Assembly: GCA_035299025.1 (NCBI GenBank)
Contig: DATGXK010000007.1
Location: forward strand, 434,001-498,000
DNA length: 64,000 nt
Direction: 5' to 3'
Origin: Leadbetterella sp035299025
GTDB lineage: Bacteria > Bacteroidota > Bacteroidia > Cytophagales > Spirosomataceae
Shown here: positions 52,375 to 62,533 of the stretch, piece after piece
How the letters are laid out: every line of letters starts with the position of its first letter
Numbering within the stretch: position 1 is the first letter of the stretch
The notes under the pieces: model-generated
The model's input: only the letters and a program-made list of their open reading frames with translations
Database searches by the model: none
What the model was told of the DNA's origin: nothing
Program-made: the position numbers and the translations under genes

Positions 52375-55170
52375 ATGAAAGAAATTTTACGTAAGTCAAG
52401 AAAAGGATTCTCTTTAAAAGCTATTTTTTCGGTCATTTTGGCCGCTATCGCCCTCAGTTCGTTTGTAATTTCTAAAACCTCAAAAAGTATTTCAGAAAGT
52501 GGTTTCAAAGCCGATACGCTTCCAAAAGTCAAGATTCCTGAGGGTGTAGACCCCAATAGTGACGATTGGAAAGGGATTGATTTGGAACCCAAGCCGCCTG
52601 TATTGGCTTTGAGCGTGGCTGAGGAGCAGAAACAGTTTCTGTTACCTCCTGGATATAAAATAGAGCCGATTTTGACCGAACCTGCCATTCAACAACCCGG
52701 TGCTATTGCATTTGACGGCAATGGTAGAATGTACGTTTTAGAGCTTCGTTCATATATGCTCGATGCCGATTCTAAAAACGAATTGGAGCCAACAAGTCGT
52801 ATTTCGCGTTGGGAGGATAAAAACAACGACGGTGTTTATGAAACCGGAACTACTTTTATCGACAACCTAATTTTTCCTCGTTTTGTGTTACCTTATGGCA
52901 AAGATTGTATTCTGACAATGGAGTCTGATGCCGACAATGTATACAAATACACCGACACCAATAACGACGGAAAAGCAGATAAAAAAGAACTTTTTACCAC
53001 CAAATATGGCCGATCTGGCAATGTAGAACACCAGCAGGCATTTATGTATTATGGTATGGATAACTGGTTGTACAGTACCGTTAATGCTTTCAGGGTGCGA
53101 GAGACTCCAAATGGGGTTATCCGTGAAAAAACTGGTTTTAATAGAGCTCAATGGGGTGTAACGCACGACGACGACGGCAAGCTTTGGTTCCAAGGTGGAG
53201 CGAGTGGCTTGCCTTCGCATTTTCAGTTTCCGATTCACTATGGCAACTTCGAAGTGCCAGGTGAGTTTGCCAAAGGTTTTGATGTACCTTGGGGTGCAGC
53301 AGTCAAAATCGCTGATATGCAAGGAGGTATGGACGAAATCCGTCAACCAGATGGCTCGTTAAACAGAGTAACTGGTTCGGCTGGAAATGACGTTTATAGA
53401 GGAGATAGGTTACCCAGCAACCTCAGAGGGCAATATTTTTATGGTGAACCTGTGGCTAGAATTGTGCGACAAATCAATCCAGTAGTTTCAGAAGGAGTCA
53501 CCACACTTCACAATGTTTTCCAAGACCAAAAGTCAGAGTTTTTACGCTCAACGGATCCGCTTTTTCGCCCTGTAGACATGGCTACGGCTCCTGATGGTAC
53601 CATGTATATTGTGGATATGTACCACGGCATTATTCAAGAAGGCCAATGGACCCAAAAAGGCACCTATTTACGCACTAAGATAGAGCAATACCAGTTGGAC
53701 AAAGTGGTGGGTTTGGGTAGAATTTGGCGTATAACTTATGAAGGAAAAGAGCGTGACAAAACGCAGCCTAAAATGTTAAATGAACCATCGGCGGCTTTGG
53801 TGAAACACCTCGAGCATCCCAACGGTTGGAGGCGAGATGCCGCTCAGCAATTGTTGGTTTTGAGAAAAGACCTTTCTGTGGTGCCAGCCTTAAGAATGAT
53901 GGCGACATCGAGCATAAACGAATTGGCCAGAATACACGCCATCTGGACCTTGGAAGGTCTGGGAGCTTTGAAAACTGATATGGCCAAGAAACTATTGAAA
54001 GATACCAATCCAAGAATCCGAATTCAAGCATTGCGTGCCAGCGAAACGCTTTATAAAGCGGGAGTTAAAGAGCTTGAGGCGGATTTTAAAGCAGCCATGA
54101 ATGACTCCAACACAGATGTGGTTGTGCAAGCGATGCTTTCTGCCAAGGTTTTGAAAATAAATGACTTGGAGAGTGGAATAAAGACAGCCATGGCAAACAA
54201 CAAAGCCACAGGAGTAAAACTCATAGGGGAGCAAATTATTACGCCACCAAAACCTAGAAATATGGGGCCATTTGGTGGGGTTGAGCTAAGTAAAGATCAA
54301 AAAGAATCGGTAGATCGTGGCATGGTGATTTATAGTGAGTTGTGTTCGCAATGTCATGGAAATAATGGCATGGGTGCACCTGGTGGTAATGGTAAACTGA
54401 TGGCTCCGGCTTTGGCGGGTTCTCAGCGTGTTCAGGCCCATCCAGAATATGCCATTAAAGTGGTTTTACATGGAATGGAAGGCAACATAGAGGGCAAAAA
54501 CTATGCTGGAGGCCTGATGGCTCCAATGAAAGACCATGACGATCAGTGGGTGGCCGATGTGGTATCCTATATCCGAAATGGATTGTCCAACGACGCTTCC
54601 ATAATTTCGGCAAAACAAGTTGAGAAAATTCGATCAAAAACCGCCGCTCAGAATGTTTTGTACAAATATGATCAACTGATAAAGAGCACGCCCAAAGAAA
54701 TTCAGGTGGTGGATGGATTGAAGATAACTGCCAGTCATACGGCTTCAACACGTATTGGAGGAAATGTATCGCCACAGAGTGCGTTTACCTACGAAGGCTG
54801 GTCAACAGGCAAAAAGCAAGAGAAAGACATGTGGTATCAGGTGGAGTTTCCAAAGCCTATGAATATATCGGAGCTTCAGTTTAATTCGGCGGCCATTCGA
54901 AGATTTGGACAAAGAAATGGAACCACGCCACCACCACCGCCTCAAGTAACCCAGACTTTTCCCAGAAAGTATACCATAGAAACCTCCCTAGACGGCAATT
55001 CTTGGGAAGAATCAGTCAAACATTTGATTGGAAATGAAGGCGATAACACGGTTTTGTTAAATTCCCAAAAAATCAAATTCTTGAGAATAAAACTCGAGGA
55101 AGGTCTTGAGCAAGAAACCGAAACCATCCCATGGACAATGAAGCAAGTAAAGATATTTGGGTTGCAGTAA
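52375..55170 (+). CDS. mosaic membrane-bound dehydrogenase-like protein: propeller, HEAT, cytochrome c and discoidin domains
   Basis: The protein has 931 residues. A membrane anchor or signal (AIFSVILAAIALSSFVIS) lies at about 16-33. A sugar-dehydrogenase-like beta-propeller of the DUF7133/PVC type at about 85-450 has FDGNGRMYVLELRSYMLDAD and DNVYKYTDTNNDGKADKKEL. HEAT-like repeats run from about 465 to 620 (LVKHLEHPNGWRRDAAQQLL). A cytochrome c domain has CSQCH at 657-661 and an axial Met in GGLMAPMKDHDDQW. An F5/8-type C discoidin domain ends the protein from about 775. Such proteins are predicted periplasmic redox enzymes for sugars or sulfated glycans; the electron acceptor is not known. 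It lies between GH35 and GH78 genes. Confidence 0.88.
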   Translation: MKEILRKSRKGFSLKAIFSVILAAIALSSFVISKTSKSISESGFKADTLPKVKIPEGVDPNSDDWKGIDLEPKPPVLALSVAEEQKQFLLPPGYKIEPILTEPAIQQPGAIAFDGNGRMYVLELRSYMLDADSKNELEPTSRISRWEDKNNDGVYETGTTFIDNLIFPRFVLPYGKDCILTMESDADNVYKYTDTNNDGKADKKELFTTKYGRSGNVEHQQAFMYYGMDNWLYSTVNAFRVRETPNGVIREKTGFNRAQWGVTHDDDGKLWFQGGASGLPSHFQFPIHYGNFEVPGEFAKGFDVPWGAAVKIADMQGGMDEIRQPDGSLNRVTGSAGNDVYRGDRLPSNLRGQYFYGEPVARIVRQINPVVSEGVTTLHNVFQDQKSEFLRSTDPLFRPVDMATAPDGTMYIVDMYHGIIQEGQWTQKGTYLRTKIEQYQLDKVVGLGRIWRITYEGKERDKTQPKMLNEPSAALVKHLEHPNGWRRDAAQQLLVLRKDLSVVPALRMMATSSINELARIHAIWTLEGLGALKTDMAKKLLKDTNPRIRIQALRASETLYKAGVKELEADFKAAMNDSNTDVVVQAMLSAKVLKINDLESGIKTAMANNKATGVKLIGEQIITPPKPRNMGPFGGVELSKDQKESVDRGMVIYSELCSQCHGNNGMGAPGGNGKLMAPALAGSQRVQAHPEYAIKVVLHGMEGNIEGKNYAGGLMAPMKDHDDQWVADVVSYIRNGLSNDASIISAKQVEKIRSKTAAQNVLYKYDQLIKSTPKEIQVVDGLKITASHTASTRIGGNVSPQSAFTYEGWSTGKKQEKDMWYQVEFPKPMNISELQFNSAAIRRFGQRNGTTPPPPPQVTQTFPRKYTIETSLDGNSWEESVKHLIGNEGDNTVLLNSQKIKFLRIKLEEGLEQETETIPWTMKQVKIFGLQ

Positions 55171-55188
55171 TGTAGTAGTAATAATTTT

Positions 55189-55231
55189 AACACAGTTTAA
55201 TGCGGACTAAAAATCCGTGTTAATCTGTGTT
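55189..55231. repeat. hairpin-forming extragenic element
   Basis: AACACAG pairs with CTGTGTT, and inside it GCGGA pairs with TCCGT. This CCGTGTTAATCTGTGTT type of word is a common extragenic element in Bacteroidota. It may terminate the preceding gene, but a T-run is missing. Confidence 0.55.
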
Positions 55232-55371
55232 GGAACATCCGCGTCATCCTTGTGCCATTAATAGGTATGATTTTCTTAGCGAATATCAGAAATAGCAGGA
55301 AAGTACATAATACTTGCAAATCAAAATCATACTATCTTGCTGAAAATATGTTTAACCTTAACATTAAAAAT

Positions 55372-58300
55372 ATGCTTAATCAAAAAGCACGGTGGACTAC
55401 TTTTGTATTCCTTTTTTTCATTATCAACCAAGTTTTTGCAGGTGTAAGTATCGAAAATCTAAAAGTAGATTATGAAACGACTCCTCTTGGAATTGACGTC
55501 ACCAATCTGCATTTTTCGTGGCAAATGAAGCCCACGGATAATAAACGAGGTTATGCACAAATCGCCTATCAGATTGTGGTCACCGATGCTGAAAATAAAG
55601 TCGTTTGGGACTCCAAAAAAATAACTTCAGATATTTCTCATGGTATTGCATACGAGGGTGCCGCCTTAAAGGCCACAACACGATATACCTGGAATCTAAC
55701 GGTTTGGGACAATACCAAAGCCATGACAAAGAGAAGTTCTTGGTTCGAAACCGGCTTGATGAATCCCGATATTGCGGCTTGGTCTGGGGCCAAATGGATT
55801 GGCGGCGGGAGTGATGATCTGGTTTTTTATTCGCACTATCTATCGGTTTATAAGTTTCAGTATGCCGTTCAATTAGATAAGGCCTCCAACTCTACCAAAG
55901 CTGCGTTTGTTTTTGGCGGGAATGATGCTCGATTGATGGACAAAGATTTAAATATGCAAGGCGTTGAAAACCGCAAAAACGGAGCTTACATTGCCTTGGA
56001 ATTGGATATTTCCAATGTTTCTGAAGCTGCCGAGGGCATGGCCAAACTAAACATTTACCGAGTGGGTTACACCAAAAACGATAGCCGAGAAACCCCGTTT
56101 AAGAGCCTTTCAATTCCAAAAAACCTAATAAATGAAGCCAATAAATATGAAAAGCATAAAATTTTTGTGGCTTGTAATTTTGGATTATTTGAGTTTTTTA
56201 TCGGTGAAAATAAGCCTGAAAATAAGGTAGCTGAAAAGGTAGAAGGCACACCATCGCCATTTGCCTCTAGAGGTTTAAATCTTAATCCTGTAGGAAGTGG
56301 GAATAATTTCATAAGCTTTCCGATGTTGGCGGATGTGGGTTTTCAAACCAATGAAAACCAAACGGCTGTTTTTTCAGAAGTAGAATTAAAAAACTTTAGA
56401 TTTCCATCCAATACTTTGTTTTCTGAAAACCTGACAGGTGGCAGCTACAAGGGTATTTTTCAATCAGATAAACTGACTGTGCAAAATAATAGCTATGTAG
56501 TAAAAGGCGGTGCTTTGATTCTGGCAAATCCAAGTAAAAATGCCGCTCCAATGCTCAGGACAACTTTTGCAGTACAGCCTAAAGCTATCAAAACTGCTAG
56601 ATTATACGTGACTGCAAGAGGAATTTATGAGGTTTTTATGAACGGAAAACGTGTGAGCAACGATTACTTCAATCCAGGGCTTACACAATACAACAAAAAC
56701 CACATGTATCAAACCTACGATGTAAAAGAAGCATTGAAACAGGGGGGTGCTCAGAATGCAATTGGAGCATGGCTGAGCGAAGGTTGGTGGAGTGGCAATA
56801 TTACATTTAGTGGTGAAAGCTGGAATTATTTTGGAGATAGACAATCACTTTTGAGCAAATTGGTGATAAGCTACACAGATGGTACGGAACAAATAATTAC
56901 CTCGAATCCAAGTGAGTGGAAATTCTATAATGACGGTCCTGTGCGTTATGGAAGCTATTTTCAAGGAGAAGTGTACGACGCCAACAAAGAGGCCGCCGTA
57001 AAGGATTGGTCTACAGCTGCCTATGATGCAAGAGCTTGGAAAGCTGCTGTTGAAGTACCTTTGGAGGGTACTTCGTACAACGGTACTTTTACCGATTTTA
57101 TGGGCAGGAAATCTTCATTAGAATACAAAGATTTCAAGTTGGTTGGACAAATGGGCAACAATGCGACCATTGTAAAAACCATGCCTGCCATTTCTGTGGA
57201 AGAAGTTCGGCCTAAAGTATTTGTCTATGATATGGCTCAAAATATGGTAGGTGTGCCGCAAGTTGCCATCAAAAATGGTAAAAAAGGACAAGTAATAACC
57301 ATGCGTTTTGCAGAGGTAAAATATCCAAATTTGAAAGAGTATGGAGAGAATGTAGGCATGGTAATGATGGAAAACATCAGAGCTGCACTTACCCAGGATA
57401 TTTATATCTTGAAAGGTGGCGATGAGGTTATTCAGCCGAGATTTACCTTTCATGGGTATCGTTACTTGGAAATTACTGGTCTAGAAAATGCTCTTCCAAT
57501 AACTGATGTAAAGGGTTTGGTAATAAGCTCGGTCTTAGGTTTGTCTTCAAGTTATGAAACCTCCAATCCTTTGGTAAACAAACTTTGGCAAAACATCACA
57601 TGGTCACTTCGAAGCAATTTTCTTTCAATTCCTACGGATACACCCGCCCGAAATGAAAGAATGGGTTGGAGTGGTGATATCTCAGTTTTTTCAAAATCAG
57701 CGACTTATCTCACAGATGCTGATATGTTTTTGAGAAGGCACATGCTTGCCATGAGAGATGTACAGGCAGAAAGCGGGCGTTTTACAGACGTGGCTCCAAT
57801 GGGCGGTGGTTTTGGAGGTACACTTTGGGGAAGTGCCGGTTTGACGGTGGCCTGGGAGACTTACCAGCAATATGGCGATGTACAGATTTTGAGGGAGCAT
57901 TATGACGCCATGAAAAAGTATGTAACGTTTTTGGATACCAAAGTAGACAAAGCCACAGGTATCTTAAATGAAGGTCCTTTGGGAGACTGGCTAAGCCCCG
58001 AAAACAACAAGAATGACAACACTGAGTTTTGGATGAGTTATTTTGCTTATGATTTGGAAATCATGCACAAAGTGGCTACAATTCTAAACAAACCAGAAGA
58101 TGCAACAGCATTTAAGGCTCGTTATGAGGAGGTTAAAAGGGTTTTCAATGAAGTTTATGTTGACAAAAATACCCACAGAACAATAAAATCAGGTGTAAAA
58201 ACAGCTAGAATGGGACCACCCAACGCCAGGAATGTAGAAGAAAAATCAGACAAAGGAGTTTTGGTAGATACACAAGCTTCTTATGCTATTCCTCTGGATT

Positions 58301-58995
58301 TGGGACTGTTTAATGATGAAAATAAGCCTTTTGCCATAAAATATTTGAATGAAACCCTTACCCGTAAGAACAAAGACGATGAGGGTGTGGAACGTCCAGA
58401 ATATTCTTTGATGACAGGATTCATCGGAACGGCCTCTATAGCCGACGCCCTTTCGGAAAACGGAAATCACGCCAATGCTTACAGACTTTTACAACAAAAA
58501 AGTTATCCTTCGTGGTTGTATTCTGTGGTGAATGGTGCTACTTCGATTTGGGAACGCTTAAATTCTTACACAGTCGAAAATGGTTTTGGTGGAAATAATT
58601 CTATGAACTCCTTTAATCATTATTCATTCGGAGCAGTTTCTTCTTGGATGTACAATTACTCTCTGGGTATTCAAAGAAGCCCTGAAAAAGCGGCTTTCAA
58701 GCATTTTATATTGAAACCAACACCTGACCCCGACAAAGTAATGACTTTTGCCAAAGGGTATTATGACTCGGTATATGGTAAGATAAAGAGCGAATGGAAA
58801 ACGGAAAAGGAGGGATGGAGCTATAAATGTACGGTGCCCGCCAATAGTACTGCTACGCTTTATTTACCTACCAAAAGTTTGACCCAAATCACTGAGTCAG
58901 GAAAAGCCATCACAACATGGACAGGTGTAAAAGTCGAAGGAGAAAATGTAGTGATTCCTTTATCTTCAGGAGATTACATTTTTGTGCTGAAATAA
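55372..58995 (+). CDS. GH78 family alpha-L-rhamnosidase, secreted
   Basis: The protein has 1207 residues from the ATG at 55372, giving a signal peptide RWTTFVFLFFIINQVFAG. ATG codons at 55348 and 55252 are in frame but lengthen the N-terminus without benefit. The N-terminal bacterial rhamnosidase A/B domains have LRTTFAVQPKAIKTARLYVT, GIYEVFMNGKRVSNDYFNPG and GAWLSEGWWSGNITF. The (alpha/alpha)6 catalytic domain has DTPARNERMGWSGDISVF (general acid region) and FTDVAPMGGGFGGTLWGSA. It is followed by WERLNSYTVENGF and a C-terminal beta domain. It cleaves terminal alpha-L-rhamnose from pectic rhamnogalacturonan or glycosides. A strong terminator follows. Confidence 0.92.
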   Translation: MLNQKARWTTFVFLFFIINQVFAGVSIENLKVDYETTPLGIDVTNLHFSWQMKPTDNKRGYAQIAYQIVVTDAENKVVWDSKKITSDISHGIAYEGAALKATTRYTWNLTVWDNTKAMTKRSSWFETGLMNPDIAAWSGAKWIGGGSDDLVFYSHYLSVYKFQYAVQLDKASNSTKAAFVFGGNDARLMDKDLNMQGVENRKNGAYIALELDISNVSEAAEGMAKLNIYRVGYTKNDSRETPFKSLSIPKNLINEANKYEKHKIFVACNFGLFEFFIGENKPENKVAEKVEGTPSPFASRGLNLNPVGSGNNFISFPMLADVGFQTNENQTAVFSEVELKNFRFPSNTLFSENLTGGSYKGIFQSDKLTVQNNSYVVKGGALILANPSKNAAPMLRTTFAVQPKAIKTARLYVTARGIYEVFMNGKRVSNDYFNPGLTQYNKNHMYQTYDVKEALKQGGAQNAIGAWLSEGWWSGNITFSGESWNYFGDRQSLLSKLVISYTDGTEQIITSNPSEWKFYNDGPVRYGSYFQGEVYDANKEAAVKDWSTAAYDARAWKAAVEVPLEGTSYNGTFTDFMGRKSSLEYKDFKLVGQMGNNATIVKTMPAISVEEVRPKVFVYDMAQNMVGVPQVAIKNGKKGQVITMRFAEVKYPNLKEYGENVGMVMMENIRAALTQDIYILKGGDEVIQPRFTFHGYRYLEITGLENALPITDVKGLVISSVLGLSSSYETSNPLVNKLWQNITWSLRSNFLSIPTDTPARNERMGWSGDISVFSKSATYLTDADMFLRRHMLAMRDVQAESGRFTDVAPMGGGFGGTLWGSAGLTVAWETYQQYGDVQILREHYDAMKKYVTFLDTKVDKATGILNEGPLGDWLSPENNKNDNTEFWMSYFAYDLEIMHKVATILNKPEDATAFKARYEEVKRVFNEVYVDKNTHRTIKSGVKTARMGPPNARNVEEKSDKGVLVDTQASYAIPLDLGLFNDENKPFAIKYLNETLTRKNKDDEGVERPEYSLMTGFIGTASIADALSENGNHANAYRLLQQKSYPSWLYSVVNGATSIWERLNSYTVENGFGGNNSMNSFNHYSFGAVSSWMYNYSLGIQRSPEKAAFKHFILKPTPDPDKVMTFAKGYYDSVYGKIKSEWKTEKEGWSYKCTVPANSTATLYLPTKSLTQITESGKAITTWTGVKVEGENVVIPLSSGDYIFVLK

Positions 58996-59016
58996 AATAA
59001 TTGCTTAAATATAATA

Positions 59017-59055
59017 ATTCAGAGTACAACCCAAATGTACTCTGAATTTTTTTTG
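59017..59055 (+). terminator. Rho-independent terminator after GH78
   Basis: ATTCAGAGTACA (59017-59028) and TGTACTCTGAAT (59036-59047) form a perfect 12-base stem, followed by TTTTTTTT. Confidence 0.95.
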
Positions 59056-59112
59056 ACCTTTGAAGGTAAAATCTCCTCTGTTTCTGTTTGTTTTTCGATC
59101 CAAAACTTGAAA

Positions 59113-59484
59113 TTATCTCGTCAAGACATCTTTTAGTTTATTACTTATTTTCTTTATTCTCAGATACGATTGTTCTGAATTTTTGCTGCGTTCTAGAATT
59201 ATCTTCAGACTGCCTTCTTTTAATCTGAGGTAGAGCTCGGTGCCGTCGTTTAGTCTTAAGTCTCCATCTATTTCGGTGTTATTAAAAGTCATACTTGGGT
59301 CGTTCATTTCCTTTGTCAGAAACTGCTGAACTTTACTTGTTTTGTCTGTTGGAAACTTTGCCGAAATATGTAGCTGTGCCTCGTTTTCTTTGGTTTTAAG
59401 CCTTATGTCGTCTTTTCCCCATTGCTGCCATACCAGACAGATTAAGGTACCCAGAATCGCGAATGTTAAAAGTAGTTTTTTCAT
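59113..59484 (-). CDS. small exported or anchored protein, unknown
   Basis: The protein has 123 residues from the ATG at 59484, which opens a hydrophobic N-terminus MKKLLLTFAILGTLICLVWQ, either a signal peptide or a single membrane anchor. The Cys near 16 is not in a lipobox context. The rest is charged and mixed alpha/beta (AQLHISAKFPTDKTSKVQQF, TELYLRLKEGSLKIILERSK). I do not recognise a family. It is the only minus-strand gene between the rhamnosidase and the xylan cluster, and its leader starts in the AT-rich region upstream of the first xylanase. Confidence 0.6.
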   Translation of the reverse strand: MKKLLLTFAILGTLICLVWQQWGKDDIRLKTKENEAQLHISAKFPTDKTSKVQQFLTKEMNDPSMTFNNTEIDGDLRLNDGTELYLRLKEGSLKIILERSKNSEQSYLRIKKISNKLKDVLTR

Positions 59485-59855
59485 AATTTTATGCTTTTGA
59501 GATGCTAGAAAATAAATCAATAAGCAAATATAGTGTATAAACTAATACAATGCAATACATAGTACTATGTTATTTGTCTATTTTTCCTTTTTGTATAACT
59601 TTGATTCAAAAAAACAAAACCTAAGGTTCTCTTAGGCTGATGTATTTAAAGAATGATTTAAAGTTTATTAAGTGTTTGATATTCAGTTTATAATATAATA
59701 ATTCTGCCTTGGTTTTTTTCGAGGTGTTTTCAGTCAATTCTTTAAAATTATAATTATTTTAAAAAACAATATGAAATTACAAATATTAAGTGTTAATTTG
59801 ACGTTTAATTATTTTCTTTGCCAATTCTTAAACTATTCCGTAAATATTTAAAAGA
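59485..59855. other. AT-rich divergent intergenic region
   Basis: This is 371 bases, extremely A/T-rich, between the unknown small gene and the first GH10 gene. Promoters for both must be here, but I see no clean -33/-7 pair and no operator. Confidence 0.4.
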
Positions 59856-60974
59856 ATGAAGACTGTTTTTTGTAAATTTCTACTGATTTCTCCACTGTGT
59901 TTGGGATTGCTTGCAGGAGCAAAAGCTCAAAGCAATTCTAAATCTCTCAAAGATGTTTTTCGAGATGATTTTTATATCGGAACGGCCCTTGGAGCCGAGC
60001 ATATTCTTGAGAAAGATATTAGGGCCAATCAGCTTATCAAGAAGGAGTTCAACGCCATCACACCCGAAAATCACATGAAATCTGTGAATATACATCCGGA
60101 ATGGAACAGGTATGATTTCACGTTGGGCGATAAGTTTGTAGAATACGGCCAGAAAAACAAAATGTATGTGGTTGGGCATACTTTGGTTTGGCATTCTCAG
60201 CTACCTGGTTTTGTCGGTAAAATCAAATCCGCTGACTCTCTGAAGCTGTTTATGACAGATCATATCAATACCGTGGCCGGTCGTTATTCTGGAAAAATCA
60301 ACAGCTGGGACGTGGTAAATGAGGCCATTGAAGACGACGGAACTTTCAGGAAATCTATTTTCTATAATTTGCTGGGTGAAGATTTCATTAAGATGTCGTT
60401 TGACCTCGCCGCCAAAGCTGACCCCAAGACCGAGCTGTATTACAATGATTACAACAATGAGCAGCCCGTAAAAAGAAAAGCCACAATAGAAATGATAAAA
60501 AAACTGAAGGCCTCAGGTACTAAAATCGATGGTGTGGGCATTCAGGGGCATTGGAGTATCAATAGCTTGAAGCTCAAAGATATTGAAGACGCCATCGTTG
60601 AATATGCGGCTTTAGGTCTTAAAGTGGCATTTACAGAGTTGGATTTGACGGTTTTACCCAATCCTTGGGATCTGAAGGGTGCAGACGTAAACCAAAATTA
60701 TCCTAACAGTCCCTACATGAATCCGTATCCAAAAACGCTACCAGATTCTGTACAAACAGTTTTGGCCAAGAAGTATGAGGAGCTTTTTAGAATATTTCTC
60801 AAACATCACGACAAGATAGACCGCATAACTTTCTGGGGAGTAAATGACGCACATTCGTGGCTCAATGGCTGGCCTGTAAGAGGAAGAACAAACTATCCTT
60901 TACTGTTTGACAGAAATTTTGAGCCCAAAAAGGCCTATGAAGCCGTAATAAAATTGAGAGAATATCAACCCTAA
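59856..60974 (+). CDS. GH10 endo-1,4-beta-xylanase, secreted
   Basis: The protein has 372 residues with a signal peptide (ISPLCLGLLAGAKAQ). It is a GH10 (beta/alpha)8 barrel: FNAITPENHMKSVNIHPEWN near 63, GHTLVWHSQLPGF near 108, acid/base Glu156 in WDVVNEAIEDDG, nucleophile Glu261 in AFTELDLTVLP, and FWGVNDAHSWLNGWPVRGRT near the end. It cleaves the xylan backbone to xylo-oligomers outside the inner membrane. The GPH symporter gene starts 12 bases after its stop, so enzyme and uptake of its products share an operon. Confidence 0.95.
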   Translation: MKTVFCKFLLISPLCLGLLAGAKAQSNSKSLKDVFRDDFYIGTALGAEHILEKDIRANQLIKKEFNAITPENHMKSVNIHPEWNRYDFTLGDKFVEYGQKNKMYVVGHTLVWHSQLPGFVGKIKSADSLKLFMTDHINTVAGRYSGKINSWDVVNEAIEDDGTFRKSIFYNLLGEDFIKMSFDLAAKADPKTELYYNDYNNEQPVKRKATIEMIKKLKASGTKIDGVGIQGHWSINSLKLKDIEDAIVEYAALGLKVAFTELDLTVLPNPWDLKGADVNQNYPNSPYMNPYPKTLPDSVQTVLAKKYEELFRIFLKHHDKIDRITFWGVNDAHSWLNGWPVRGRTNYPLLFDRNFEPKKAYEAVIKLREYQP

Positions 60975-60986
60975 AACCCTTAAAAT

Positions 60987-62402
60987 ATGAATCAGGAATC
61001 TCAGAAACTCTCGGTATTGGAAAAAGTCGGCTATAGCTTGGGCGACTTAGCGGCCAATTTGGTTTTCCAAACGTTGGTCACCTATCTGGCCTATTTCTAT
61101 ACCGACATTTATGGACTCAAGACCGAGGACGCCACCTTGGTGACACTCTTCGTTGGACTTTTTGCGGCATTTGTTTTCAATCCGGTTATGGGAGCCATTG
61201 CAGACCGCACAAGTACAAGATGGGGCAAATTCCGCCCCTGGATTCTTTGGACGGCCATTCCACTTGGTGTTACAGCCCTTTTGGCTTTTAGTACGCCAGA
61301 TTTTTCTTATTCAGGAAAAGTGATTTATGCGGTCATCACCTACAGTCTTTTGCTTCTGTTATATGCTGCCAATAACCTCCCTTATTCGGCTTTGAGTGGC
61401 GTTATCACGAGCGATATGGGCGAGAGAAACAGCATGTCGGCGTATAGATTTATTGCGGTGATGTTCTCTCAGTTTTTTGTGCAGGTTTTTATGTATAACC
61501 TCATTTTGAAAGCTGGGAATGGAGACAAAGCCGTTGGTATAGAGAAAGTTATGACAATTCTGGCCATCGTAGGTACGCTGATGCTGATCGTCACCTTTCT
61601 AACCACAAAAGAGAGAGTGGTGCCCAAAGCCGAGCAAAAATCATCTTTGGGAGAAGATCTTAAAGACCTTTCGAAAAACATTCCTTGGATCATCATGTTG
61701 ACGGTTACAACCTTAATCTTCATTACACTCGCCATGAAAGGCGGTGCCTATGTTTATTATTTCGAAAACTATGTAGATAAAGTACAAATTGCCGCCATTC
61801 TTGATCCCTTAAAACCATTTCTGCCCACCTTTGAAAACGATACAGCTCTTGGCCTTGGTGTATTCAACGGCGGCGGTATTTTAATAGGTTTGATTGGCAT
61901 CTGGTGGTCAAAAAGTTTGGCGGATAAATATGGCAAAAAGGTGGTATTCATGAGCTCACTTTTTGTTTCAACACTTTTTATTATTGCATTTTACTTCTTT
62001 CCTCCTCAAGCAGTAGGAACTATGTTTTTGATGCAAATGCTTCACATGTTCTTTTATGGCATTGGAACGCCAATTCTCTGGACCATGATAGCAGATGTGG
62101 CGGATTATTCCGAATGGAAAAACAATCGCAGAGCTACTGCTATAATTTTTGCCGCCATGATGATTGGCCTCAAAGGAGGTTTAAGTATTGGTAGTGCTTT
62201 GCTGACAAAGATTCTAAATGTATTTGATTATCAACCAGGAAGTAGCGTTGGTCAAACTGCCGAAACCGTAAATGGAATTAAGCTTTTGGTGAGTGTTTTT
62301 CCGGCTATGCCGTTTTTGATTGCCGTTGGGCTTTTGTTTTTTTATGAGATAAACAAAAAGATGGAAGGGCAGATTCAGTCAGATTTAGAAAAAAGAAGAT
62401 AG
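60987..62402 (+). CDS. GPH-family sugar:cation symporter (MelB/XynB/UidB type)
   Basis: The protein has 471 residues with 12 membrane helices. The GPH hallmarks are VGYSLGDLAANLVFQTLVTY with YFYTDIYGLK at about 11-42, the cation-site loop NPVMGAIADRTSTRWGKFRP, NLPYSALSGVITSDMGERNS, and GIGTPILWTMIADVADYSEW near 356-375. It probably takes up xylo-oligosaccharides or xylosides, judging from the xylanase gene 12 bases upstream and the GH43 gene downstream. There is no SusC/SusD pair in this cluster, so outer-membrane passage must use a general or distant porin. Confidence 0.92.
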   Translation: MNQESQKLSVLEKVGYSLGDLAANLVFQTLVTYLAYFYTDIYGLKTEDATLVTLFVGLFAAFVFNPVMGAIADRTSTRWGKFRPWILWTAIPLGVTALLAFSTPDFSYSGKVIYAVITYSLLLLLYAANNLPYSALSGVITSDMGERNSMSAYRFIAVMFSQFFVQVFMYNLILKAGNGDKAVGIEKVMTILAIVGTLMLIVTFLTTKERVVPKAEQKSSLGEDLKDLSKNIPWIIMLTVTTLIFITLAMKGGAYVYYFENYVDKVQIAAILDPLKPFLPTFENDTALGLGVFNGGGILIGLIGIWWSKSLADKYGKKVVFMSSLFVSTLFIIAFYFFPPQAVGTMFLMQMLHMFFYGIGTPILWTMIADVADYSEWKNNRRATAIIFAAMMIGLKGGLSIGSALLTKILNVFDYQPGSSVGQTAETVNGIKLLVSVFPAMPFLIAVGLLFFYEINKKMEGQIQSDLEKRR

Positions 62403-62421
62403 CCCAAACCGATAGGTCGGA

Positions 62422-62436
62422 CCGCCCTAAAGGGGG
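62422..62436. terminator. small GC hairpin after symporter gene
   Basis: CGCCC and GGGGG flank TAAA, followed by ATTTTATTTT. A short, probably weak terminator between the symporter and GH43 genes. Confidence 0.5.
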
Positions 62437-62533
62437 ATTTTATTTTAGAATTGAAAATATTATTAGGGTTAAATAAGTGATTTTTGATTTTCACCAATAA
62501 CCAGTACACCAGTAACCAATTGACCAAACAAAA

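Noticed and set aside
55252..55371. Earlier start for the rhamnosidase
   Set aside because: The added 40 residues are not protein-like and would bury the signal peptide inside the chain.
59113..59484. Lipoprotein call for the small unknown protein
   Set aside because: The Cys in the hydrophobic segment lacks a lipobox-like context (ILGTLIC followed by hydrophobic residues).
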